From: Yersinia intermedia
GTDB lineage: Bacteria; Pseudomonadota; Gammaproteobacteria; Enterobacterales; Enterobacteriaceae
Direction: 5' to 3'
Assembly (NCBI RefSeq): GCF_900635455.1
Contig: NZ_LR134116.1
Coordinates: forward strand, 3,534,001-3,598,000
DNA: 64,000 bases
In this document: positions 28,795-39,200 of the stretch, in pieces
Numbering within the stretch: the stretch's first letter is position 1
How the letters are laid out: each line of letters begins with the position of its first letter
Position numbers and translations under genes: made by a program
Notes under the pieces: model-generated
The model's database searches: none
Seen by the model: the letters and a program-made list of their open reading frames with translations, nothing else
What the model was told of the DNA's origin: nothing

Positions 28795-31242
28795 ATGATG
28801 GTTCTTAGCATTGTTGCCTTGCTGGTTCTTATTGGTGTGCTGTTCTATCACCGGGTGAACCTCTATCTTAGTAGTTTGATTCTTGTCGTTTACACCGCCG
28901 CGATGGGGGCCTCGCAATTATGGTCATTCTGGGCATTATTGCCGCTGGTGATTGTTTTGCTGCCCCTGACGCTAACTCCGCTGCGTCAGTCACTGTTTTC
29001 TACGCCAGCATTGCGCATGTTCCGTAAAGTCATGCCAGCCATGTCACGCACCGAAAAAGAAGCGATTGATGCAGGCACCACTTGGTGGGAAGGTGATTTA
29101 TTCCAGGGCCAGCCTGACTGGAAGAAACTGCATAACTACCCAAAACCGCAGTTAACCGCCGAAGAACAAGCTTTTATTGATGGGCCGGTAGAAGAAGCCT
29201 GTCGTATGGCTAATGACTTCCAAATCACCCACGAACTGGCTGACTTGCCGCCAGAACTGTGGGCGTATCTGAAAGAACATCGCTTCTTTGCGATGATTAT
29301 CAAGAAAGAGTACGGCGGCCTTGATTTCTCAGCATATGCTCAGGCGCGTGTATTGCAAAAACTGTCTGGCGTGTCTGGCATTTTAGCCATCACTGTTGGC
29401 GTTCCTAACTCTCTCGGCCCCGGCGAATTGCTGCAACACTACGGTACTGAAGAGCAAAAAAATCATTATTTGCCTGGTTTGGCCCGTGGCGACGAGATCC
29501 CTTGTTTCGCCCTGACCAGCCCAGAAGCAGGTTCTGATGCCGGCGCAATCCCAGATACCGGCACCGTTTGTATGGGTGAATGGCAAGGCAAACAGGTACT
29601 GGGCATGCGCCTGACCTGGAATAAACGCTATATCACCCTTGCTCCGATCGCCACAGTGCTCGGACTGGCGTTCAAATTGTCTGACCCTGAACATCTGTTG
29701 GGCGATACCGTTGATTTAGGCATCACCTGTGCGCTGATCCCAACTAACACGCCTGGGGTGGAAATTGGTCGTCGTCACTTCCCACTGAATGTGCCGTTCC
29801 AAAATGGCCCGACCCGTGGCAACGATATCTTTGTGCCGATTGATTACATCATCGGCGGGCCAAAAATGGCCGGACAGGGCTGGCGCATGCTGGTGGAATG
29901 CCTGTCGGTTGGTCGCGGGATTACCTTGCCGTCCAACGCCACTGGCAGCTTGAAAAGTGTGGCGATGGGGATTGGTGCTTACGCCTATATACGTCGTCAG
30001 TTCAAAATCTCAATCGGTAAAATGGAAGGGATTGAAGAGCCGTTGGCACGAATCGCCGGTAATGCTTATGTGATGGACGCGGCGGCAACCTTAATTACCA
30101 GCGGCATTATGCTGGGTGAGAAACCGGCAGTGTTATCCGCTATCGTTAAATATCACTGTACCCACCGTGGTCAACGCGCCGTGATGGATGCGATGGACAT
30201 TGCGGGCGGTAAAGGGATCTGCCTTGGCCCAGCCAACTTCGTGGCCCGTGGCTATCAAGGTGCACCTATCGGTATCACCGTTGAAGGCGCTAACATTCTG
30301 ACCCGTAGTATGATTATCTTCGGTCAGGGGGCGATTCGCTGCCATCCGTTTGTACTGGATGAAATGGCAGCGGCACAATCCAATGATGTTGCCGCCTTCG
30401 ATAAGGCGCTGTTCGGTCATCTGGGCCATGTGGGTAGTAGCAAAGTCCGTAGCTTCTGGTTGGGGCTGACCAATGGCCGCACCAGTGCCACGCCAACCAA
30501 AGACAGCACTCGCCGTTATTACCAGCATCTGAACCGCCTGAGCGCCAATTTAGCTTTGCTCTCTGATGTCTCAATGGGGGTGTTGGGTGGCAGCCTGAAA
30601 CGTCGTGAACGTATTTCTGCCCGTTTGGGAGATATTCTCAGCCAAATGTATCTGGCGTCTGCAACACTGAAACGCTATGAAGACGAAGGCCGCCAAAAAG
30701 AAGATCTGCCACTGGTTCATTGGGGTGTGCAGGATGCCCTGCATCAGGCAGAACAGGCTCTGGATGATTTACTGCGCAACTTCCCAAATGGCATTATTGC
30801 CGGGTTAATGCGGTTAGTGGTCTTCCCGTTTGGGCGCGTGTATCAGGCACCGTCAGATCGTCTGGACCATCAATTAGCGCAGTTACTGCAAGTGCCATCA
30901 GCAACCCGCAGCCGTATTGGTCGTGGTCAATATCTGACACCGAGCGAGTTTAACCCGGTAGGTTTACTGGAAGCAGCGTTACAAGATGTGATTGCAGCAG
31001 AGCCAATTCATAAGCGCCTGAGTAAAGAAGCAGGTAAAAGCCTGCCATTTACTCGCCTGGATGTGCTGGCAAAACATGCGCTGGCTGAAGGGAAAATCAG
31101 TGCTGAAGAAGCCGCTATTTTGACTAAAGCAGAAGAGAGCCGCCTGCGTTCAATTAATGTCGATGAGTTTGCCGCGGATGCACTGGCAGCCAAACCAGTG
31201 GTAAAGCAGCCCACCAAACAACGGCAAACTGAAGCCGCGTAA
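28795..31242 (+). CDS. fadE: Acyl-CoA dehydrogenase FadE
   Basis: First oxidative step of fatty acid beta-oxidation, an 815-residue enzyme almost collinear with E. coli FadE (814). Two N-terminal membrane helices (about residues 2-65) anchor it; the dehydrogenase core includes [30 protein letters not shown] and [10 protein letters not shown]. The ATG at 28795 follows AGGAG by seven bases; the next codon is also ATG. The open frame upstream to 28711 crosses the FadR operator and is not coding. Ends with a strong terminator. Confidence 0.97.
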   Translation: MMVLSIVALLVLIGVLFYHRVNLYLSSLILVVYTAAMGASQLWSFWALLPLVIVLLPLTLTPLRQSLFSTPALRMFRKVMPAMSRTEKEAIDAGTTWWEGDLFQGQPDWKKLHNYPKPQLTAEEQAFIDGPVEEACRMANDFQITHELADLPPELWAYLKEHRFFAMIIKKEYGGLDFSAYAQARVLQKLSGVSGILAITVGVPNSLGPGELLQHYGTEEQKNHYLPGLARGDEIPCFALTSPEAGSDAGAIPDTGTVCMGEWQGKQVLGMRLTWNKRYITLAPIATVLGLAFKLSDPEHLLGDTVDLGITCALIPTNTPGVEIGRRHFPLNVPFQNGPTRGNDIFVPIDYIIGGPKMAGQGWRMLVECLSVGRGITLPSNATGSLKSVAMGIGAYAYIRRQFKISIGKMEGIEEPLARIAGNAYVMDAAATLITSGIMLGEKPAVLSAIVKYHCTHRGQRAVMDAMDIAGGKGICLGPANFVARGYQGAPIGITVEGANILTRSMIIFGQGAIRCHPFVLDEMAAAQSNDVAAFDKALFGHLGHVGSSKVRSFWLGLTNGRTSATPTKDSTRRYYQHLNRLSANLALLSDVSMGVLGGSLKRRERISARLGDILSQMYLASATLKRYEDEGRQKEDLPLVHWGVQDALHQAEQALDDLLRNFPNGIIAGLMRLVVFPFGRVYQAPSDRLDHQLAQLLQVPSATRSRIGRGQYLTPSEFNPVGLLEAALQDVIAAEPIHKRLSKEAGKSLPFTRLDVLAKHALAEGKISAEEAAILTKAEESRLRSINVDEFAADALAAKPVVKQPTKQRQTEAA

Positions 31243-31274
31243 TGAATGAGTCTTATTGATGTAAGTGTCTACTC

Positions 31275-31301
31275 AAGCCTCCGCTTCAGGAGGCTTTTTT
31301 T
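31275..31301. terminator. Terminator between fadE and rscC
   Basis: AAGCCTCC (31275-31282) pairs with GGAGGCTT (31289-31296), followed by a run of seven T on the plus strand: a classical terminator for fadE. It lies 2 bp outside the convergent rscC stop. Confidence 0.9.
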
Positions 31302-31302
31302 A

Positions 31303-33153
31303 TCATCTTTCAGCCTGGCAATCATCTAACAACGCTCTGATAATCAAACCGAATTGCTCAGGTTTGCCGGAAAATAGTACATTGTCAGGCTGAATTTTTA
31401 GCAACTGGCAGCGTAAGCTATTACGCCACTCGGTATCGGTAATCAACCGTACTGTAACCGCAATGTACTCAGCCAAATCATGTGTAATCAGCTCCTCAGA
31501 CAATCCCAGCCGACGGAACAATCCTTCATCTATATGTTCGTGTACTTCAGCCCCGCTCAGACAAACACCGGGTAAGCCCTGACGCACTGTATCGACGATG
31601 CCATTAGTATTGCCGAAAGGAAAAGGATTAATAAACAGGTCACACTGATTAATGACCAATAAATAGTCCTGATAAGCCAAGTGCTCATAGATTTTAGCTT
31701 GAGGGATAACAGCATTAATTGCTTTTTCCATAACTCGATGGGTAATACCCCAGCAAAAACCCACCAGAAAATGAAATATAACCGGCGTTGATGTTCGTTG
31801 GGCTATTTCCGCGCAGGTGGCAATAAAGCGCGGGTTAATTTTCATCGCTGAGGCACAAACCGCAATATGTACCGCAGGTCGCTCATCGAAATGTTGTACC
31901 GGTTCTGGCGGGCGGATATTGGCAGGCGGCACATAGGGCAGGCAATCCTTGGGTAACGAAACCACTTTTTCGGAGAAACACCGGGGATCCCCCAGGTAAT
32001 CCTCTTCCACCAACACCGCATCAATATAGCTGGAATGGGTTGTTGCCGGATGGCCTAGTGCCATTATCTGTAAGGGCGCTAAGCGTAAATTAGTCAGTGC
32101 AATGGTGAGTGGAAACATCCCGACACTGGGGAAATAGATAACATCAGGGCGCAGTTTCTTTGCCAGCACAGCAATCGCCTCAACCGCCCCCGTCCGCTGG
32201 ACTTCGGTAAAATCATCAAAAACCTCACGGGTTGTGGCATCTGTTGCCTCAACAATAGTGGCACCATGAGTAGAAAACTGCTCACGCGCGGCGCGTAACG
32301 TGCTGGAATGGGTACGATAAATAGAATGACCGCTGTTAAACCATTCAAGAATAACCAGCATCAATGGTTTGCTACGTGATGGTGGGCGAGAGCAATTATC
32401 AGATAGCCCATTGTGAAGTAGAGTGTTACGTAGGTGAACATTAATACTGCGTTTTATGGCATGCTTTTCTGCCATATCAGCATAACTGCAATGCATATAA
32501 ACATCATGCAGGATACGTTCGGGCAAGCCCTCAAGGCTCTCCAGCGTTAACAGTTTTTCAGGTAACCACGCTAATAGCTGCTCACGTTTCGCGTGGCCTA
32601 CGGCGCTGGGTAAAATACGCGGCGACAGTAGCGCCAGAAACAGTGCTGCTGCCGCATGGGGATTAAATTGCCATAATATATCCGGCTGAAGCGGAATACC
32701 CGATTCAGGTAAATACATCAGGCAAAATTTTAGAAAATTATTGCGCTCAAAGCGCAGAGGATGAGCACATCCTTCCCCAGCTTGATTAAGGTTGGTAATC
32801 ACATGATCCGCATGACCAAACGGTGATGCGGCAAATATCAACGCGATCCAGCGATGGAAATTAATCAGTTGTAAAAAACCCTTATCTGATACCACAAAAC
32901 CAGGATCAGAAAGCAGGTTGCCAATCGCTGCGGCCAGGCGATTACAATAATGCTCCTGCTGTTGTATTGACTGTTGCTGAAGCGAAAAAACATCCCAACG
33001 ACCATATTGGGTATCCAGTTGGTCCAACATCAATACCAGTAATCGCCCCGCCGCCTCATAGCGCCGCACACAAACTAAAAACTCGAAATAAGGCAATGAA
33101 AACCCTGCCGACTTCTCCACCACTTGGGTTAATTCAACTGTTTTCTCCACCAT
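31303..33153 (-). CDS. rscC: HMW1C-family cytoplasmic protein N-glycosyltransferase
   Basis: A 616-residue GT41 enzyme of the HMW1C type, which transfers glucose or galactose from UDP-sugars onto Asn of N-X-S/T sequons in the cytoplasm before secretion. The N-terminal half is the alpha-helical domain; the C-terminal GT-B half carries the family signatures ALGHPATTHSSYIDAVLVEE (near residue 380), INPFPFGNTNGIVDTV (near 520) and a VCLSGAEVHEHIDEGLFRRLGL block. It is the third gene after rscB and rscA, 66 bp beyond rscA, so the adhesin is its obvious substrate. The start follows GGGGAG. The symbol follows the Y. enterocolitica rscBAC locus and is an inference from homology and order. Confidence 0.9.
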   Translation of the reverse strand: MVEKTVELTQVVEKSAGFSLPYFEFLVCVRRYEAAGRLLVLMLDQLDTQYGRWDVFSLQQQSIQQQEHYCNRLAAAIGNLLSDPGFVVSDKGFLQLINFHRWIALIFAASPFGHADHVITNLNQAGEGCAHPLRFERNNFLKFCLMYLPESGIPLQPDILWQFNPHAAAALFLALLSPRILPSAVGHAKREQLLAWLPEKLLTLESLEGLPERILHDVYMHCSYADMAEKHAIKRSINVHLRNTLLHNGLSDNCSRPPSRSKPLMLVILEWFNSGHSIYRTHSSTLRAAREQFSTHGATIVEATDATTREVFDDFTEVQRTGAVEAIAVLAKKLRPDVIYFPSVGMFPLTIALTNLRLAPLQIMALGHPATTHSSYIDAVLVEEDYLGDPRCFSEKVVSLPKDCLPYVPPANIRPPEPVQHFDERPAVHIAVCASAMKINPRFIATCAEIAQRTSTPVIFHFLVGFCWGITHRVMEKAINAVIPQAKIYEHLAYQDYLLVINQCDLFINPFPFGNTNGIVDTVRQGLPGVCLSGAEVHEHIDEGLFRRLGLSEELITHDLAEYIAVTVRLITDTEWRNSLRCQLLKIQPDNVLFSGKPEQFGLIIRALLDDCQAER

Positions 33154-33219
33154 TACCAGCTCCCCTTGTTACGCCGATATCACCGCTTATCTAGTAAATT
33201 TAGTGAGTTAAAAAGCCTG

Positions 33220-36200
33220 CTATTCTTGACCCGATATCTTAGGCAGAGGTTTCCACTTACCTACAATATACGTATCGCAAGGCGCCTTCTGGGAGGGGAC
33301 ACCCTCAGGGATACAAACTGCAATGCTGATATTGGCTGCGATATCATGCTCAGATTCGGTCACGATAGGTGGCGGTAAAGTTTGTGTTTCAAGGGAGTTG
33401 AGGATCTGGTTTCGTTTCATCAGCAACAAGCCAGGTTCAATCCCCTCCTCAGGCGGCGTTATCTGTTCTAAGCTCGTCCTCTCTATCGATTTACCCACAA
33501 AACTATTTTTATCAACCGGTTTGCCATTGATAGTCACATTTTCGCCAATATTCGCCGGCAAGGTTATAAACACCGGTGACCTATTTGAGCCGGTATTCCC
33601 GCTAAGCTCAATGTTAGTTACCGCTGCATCATCATCGAGGAAAATAGCGTGGTTATTAACGGAATTACCATTCACCCTACCACCACTAATTGGGCCGCCA
33701 ACATGCACGGCATGGCCATCATTAGCGGTATTACCATTAATGGTAGTATTGCCAGTGTTAGATACCGGCCCCGTTATCGCTACGCCATGCCCATCAATAG
33801 CGTTACCGGCTAAGGTGGTGTCATTCAGCGTATTGTTGCCGTCAAGCTGAACACCAGCGCCTTTATCACCGCTCGCATTGCCGGTCACCGTCAGCAGATC
33901 ATCCGGCCCCATGCCACTGAGCGAGGCGTTTTCACCAACATCAACACCGCTGCCGTTAGTGGTTTCCCCCTGTACCGCACTGCCATTGCTGCCAGTGAGG
34001 TTACCGGCGATCTCCACTCCTTTACCGTTCAGGCTGTTACCGTTGAGGATGGCGTTATCCAGATTACTGTCATTTACCACCTTGATGCCGCTGCCATTAG
34101 CTGATGTACCATTAACTGAGCCACCGCTGACCGCCCCTCCAAGCTGGACACCACTACCATTATCAGATTGACCACCAATCGTGGTATTACCTTCATTTTG
34201 CAGTAAGCCATTAATATCCACCCCGGTGCCGTTAGTGGCATTCCCTGTCAGCAAGGTGTTATCAAGGATATTGATACCGTTAAACTGCACGCCGGTACCA
34301 TTCTCTCCAGTAGCGTTGCCGGTGACATTGAGCAGATCATCCAGGCCGCCGCCCAGAATGATTTGTTTACCAATGTCCACCCCAGTACCATTAGTGGTAT
34401 CACCGTGCACGGCACTGCCATTACTGCCAGTGAGGTTACCGGCGATCTCCACCCCCTTGCCGTCAGGGCTGTTACCGTTAAGGGTGGCGTTATCCAGGTT
34501 ACTGTCATTTACCACCTTGATGCCGCTGCCATTAGCTGATGTACCAGTAACTGTGCCACCGCTGACTGCTCCTTCAAGCTGGATGCCATTGCCATTCTCA
34601 GATTGACCAGCAATCGTGGTATTACCTTCATTTTGCAGTAAGCCGTTAATATCTACCCCGGTGCCGTTAGTGGCATTCCCTGCCAGCGAGGTATTATCAA
34701 GGATATTGATACCGTCAAATTGTATCCCGGTGCCTTTTTCACCCGTCGCGTTGCCGGTGACATTGAGCAGATCGCCCAACCCGCCGCCAATGAGTCTAGT
34801 ATCACGGTTAACATCCACCCCAGTACCATTAGTGGTATCACCGTGCACTGCGCTGCCATTACTGCCAGTGAGATTACCGGCGATCTCCACCCCCTTGCCG
34901 TCAGAGCTGTTACCGTTCAGGAGAGTGGTGTTAAGTTGGGTATCACCATCCACGTTGACACCCGTACCGCTGTCTGAGGTGCCGCTGACCGTACCGCCAG
35001 CGATAGCCCCGTTCAACGCCACCCCATTGCCGCCAGTGGCAATACCCACCACGCGAGTATTGCCGTTATTCACCAGCGGACCGGTAATATCAACACCGGT
35101 GCCCTGAGTGGCGTTACCGTTCAGCATGGTGTTATCAAGGGTATTATTGCCCTCCAGTTGCACACCAGTGCCTTTCTCACCAGTGGCATTACCGCTGATA
35201 ACAAGCAGCTCGCCTGAGTCGCCACCCGTAAGAGTGGCATTTCTATCGATATACATTCCGATGCCGTTAACCACGTCACCCTGTACTGAGCTGCCGTAGC
35301 CACCTGACAGACGGCCCACGATCTCTACCCCTTTGCCATCTGTGCTATTCCCGACCAGCACAGTGTTGTTGAGCACCGTGTCGCCATTGACGCTGACCCC
35401 ACTACCAGCATCCGAAAGACCATTGATGCGGCTATTATCAAGCACACCATCTATGACTTGAACACCTGTGCCGCTGGTCGCAGCCCCATTCACCACACCG
35501 CCATCCAACAAGCCGTTGATCTGCACACCAATACCGCTACCGGAAGCGGTGCCCTTAAATACCGTATTGCCTTGGTTGGCGGATGAGCTGGTGATATCCA
35601 ATGCAATACCATCTACAGCCGAACCATTTAAACTGGTATTACTTAAGTCATTATTACCATTGAGTTTTATTCCGGTACCGATATCCGTTGTTGCCACACC
35701 GTTTAGCGTCAGCAAGTCGGTTTCACTGGTGCCAGTGACATGTAAATTCGCTGCTATCTCAATGCCATAACCGGTACCATTAGTCGTACCATTAATCACA
35801 CTCTGATGAATGCCCTTTATATCATTGGCTACTTCTACACCAATGCCATTAGTGCTACTGCCAGTGAGCGTGGCATTATCCAGTACGACATGAGTGACAA
35901 TATTAGAACCCGGCAATGGATCAATTTTCACACCACTGCCATTAATTGATGCTCCTGTCAGTGTGGCATCAGTAATAGTGGCATTGCCGCTAATGCGCAG
36001 CCCGTCAGCATGGGTTGAATTCCCGGTGACATTAATACGATTAACTTGATGCTCTGCACTGAAGAGGTGAACACCGATGTTATCGCGACTGGTTCCTTCA
36101 ATCGTGACCGGGCCAGTACCATTGTTAACTACACCTGAAATAGCAACCCCAGTATCCGCGACACTACTGCCTTTAATGAGAGTGTCACCCTCACCACTTA

Positions 36201-39200
36201 ATACCACGCTATTATTATTGGTAGAGAAGTTAATGCCGACACCGCGGGTTGAGCGCCCTTCCATTTTGAGAGAGCCATTATTATTTATCGTTAGCTGAGC
36301 CGCATCTGCATAGGTGATCCCCTCGCCACCAACGATAACTTGTGCCCCTTTATTTTGACCGAGAAAAGACAATTGGCTATCCTTGGCAATATTAAGTGTA
36401 TTGGCACCATTAAAATCAATTCCTTTGCGGGTAGCACCAGAGCCTTCTGTTTCGCCTTGAAACGCGATATTCCCTTCAACCGACAAGGTACTATTAGCTC
36501 TAAAACCAATGCCTGAGCCCTGCGTTGTATTAAATGCTTTACCGATCATCGAGCCATTTTTGGCTTTTATAGTGATATTACCGCCCAGGCTTAATGCAGT
36601 GCTTAATGAAGTAGGTAAAGCGGCCTGTGTTTCAGAATAAACAGCAACATTACCCGCGATGGCATTCAGTTCCACATCAGTAAAATAAACATTTCTCGCC
36701 CCCGCTGACAGACCATTGATATCAATATTATGCTCAGTGGCTGTCAGCGTCGTATTTGATAAATAGACTGATGGCCGAGTAGCATCCCCCGTATCAGCTT
36801 TACCGTTTAAGGTGATATTTCCTTGAGCAATAAGATTATTACGTGAAGTATTTGAATCTCCTTGAATAACAATTCCTTCCCCATCACCGGTGGCAACCCC
36901 CGTCAGATTAATATCTTTTTTAGCATTGAAAATGGTATTTGGTTTAATCAAAATACCTTCTTTTTGGGATGTTACATTGGCATTAATGTCACCTGTTGTT
37001 GCAGTAATATTAGATTCACGTATCGTCACCCCGGCAGAGCTAGTCGAGTTAGAGGCAAAGTTAACCTCATTTGCTGTGAGATCTACATTGGCCCAGGTTA
37101 TGCCTTTTGACCCATTGTTATTTATCGTGAAATTTCCGCTTTTAGCTTCAATATTAGCCCCATCAATGCCAACCCCTGCCCCTGAAGTATTGCCATGGTT
37201 ATTGGCTGTTATTGATATCTCTTTCCCCGCAGTGATATTTATTCTGTTAGATAAGGTTCCATTGATTGTTATGGCCTCCACAGAGGGTGCTGAGGTATTG
37301 GTAACTAATAATATATCTTGACCAGCCGTCATTGCGCCATTACCGCTGAACCTGAAGGCTTTATGCGTGGCAGACGTCAAATTGGTTTTAATATCTTTTT
37401 TAGCCGTAAGAACGGTATTCGTCATCAATACAGCTTCATTATTGATGATATTACCATTCATCAAAATATTATCAGCACTGATACTGACATTGTTGAATGG
37501 ACTGCCTTTGACTCCACTGATGTTTAAATTAAAATCGCCGCTCTCCGCTTTTATATTGGCAAAATCCGCAACAACAGTAGTGCCAATTTCTGTGCCTTCA
37601 TTAACCGCCACCATCGATATATTACCACCGGCAGTCATATTAACCTGAACACTACTGGAGTTACCACTTATCCTGATGGCATCAGCACCTGCATAGGTAG
37701 AGTTACTGGTCATCCCCTGCAAATTGATATCGCCACTGGCGTTTACATTAGTGTTACCTGAGATCCAAATCCCTTTATTGGTCGTAGTGGCATTCACATT
37801 AATATCACCAGCAGTTGCCGTAAGATCACCATCTCTGAATAATAAACCATCAACCCCTGTGACGTTTATTCCAAAATTAACATTACCCCCACCAACTTGT
37901 GAATCCCGTATCCGCAATCCATAATTAGCTTGTGTTAAAATGTCACCATTGACATCAAACAAAATGTTACCAGACTTAGAGGAAACATTCCCATTAACAA
38001 TATCTACCCCGCCATATGTACTGCCGTTGGCATTTGCTTGGAATGTAATATCTTTATCACCGATAATAGTTACGTTAGCGAACGTGCCCATCCAGGAAAT
38101 TTTAGAATTAGATTTAAGAGCAAATAAAATATTACCCACCCCCGTAAGGATAGAGTCCTCAGACATATCAACACCACGCCACCCTTGCCCATTAGCATTA
38201 CTGCTTTCACCGGTTATGCGCGTTTCACCTGCCACAGAAATATTAGCGGCATTACTAATACTCACCCCGATGTGGGATGCTACTGCGGCATTTCCTTCAA
38301 GAGTAAGGTTGCCAACCTCATAGCGACCTCCCTGTATAGCAATACGTGTTGCGCTTTTATCATCGGCATGTTTCGCCAGCAAGTCCCCATTATTTAATAA
38401 CACATCAACATTATTTAATGTAATAACAGAGTCTGCAGTGGAATTGCCTGCCAATAAATTAAGATTCAGTTTCGCAGCACGGGTAGAAATATTATTGTTA
38501 ATGACAATATTGCCGTCAGCATGTAATGTCAACGTGGCATCACCACCCGCTGTTTTATTGATATCAGCATCTAGCGTAATATTGCACCAGCGGCAATTCG
38601 TCAAACTGTTATTATTGGTCGTCACCGTCACATTTGTGCCGAGATCGAGTTGAGTATTGATACTGCTATTCAATATTTGCGCGACGTTAGCCGTTGGCAT
38701 GAAAACCTGTGCATTGACCCCATATCCGGCAGGGATATCCCCTGCCTGAACGGATGAACCACTCTGTGCACCACTACCAACAATGTTGACTTCTGCCGGA
38801 TCGAGTAACCAACTGCCATTGCTACCCGCAGTCGCACTTGCATCAACGTGACCAAAAGCCTGTAAATTACGCTTACTGGATGTTTCTACTTGCCCGCCAT
38901 TGCCTGACTGTAGCCCACCACGGGCATGAATATCGCCATAGAAGCCGGTGTAACTTTCAGACCATAGCACGGCGATACCACCAGTCCCCTGCCCCAAAGC
39001 CGACACATCAATAACTGCGCCTTTATCCATGACGACTGAGCGTGAATTTTTTATCGCATTATTTTTACCCTGCCAACCACCACCAACCAGTACTTTGCCA
39101 CCGCCCTCAGCACCATGTGCATCAATCTTGCTTCCGGCGGCCAAGTGCACATTTTCGCCTTGCAGGATAACACTCCCGCCACGACCATACTGACTACTGG

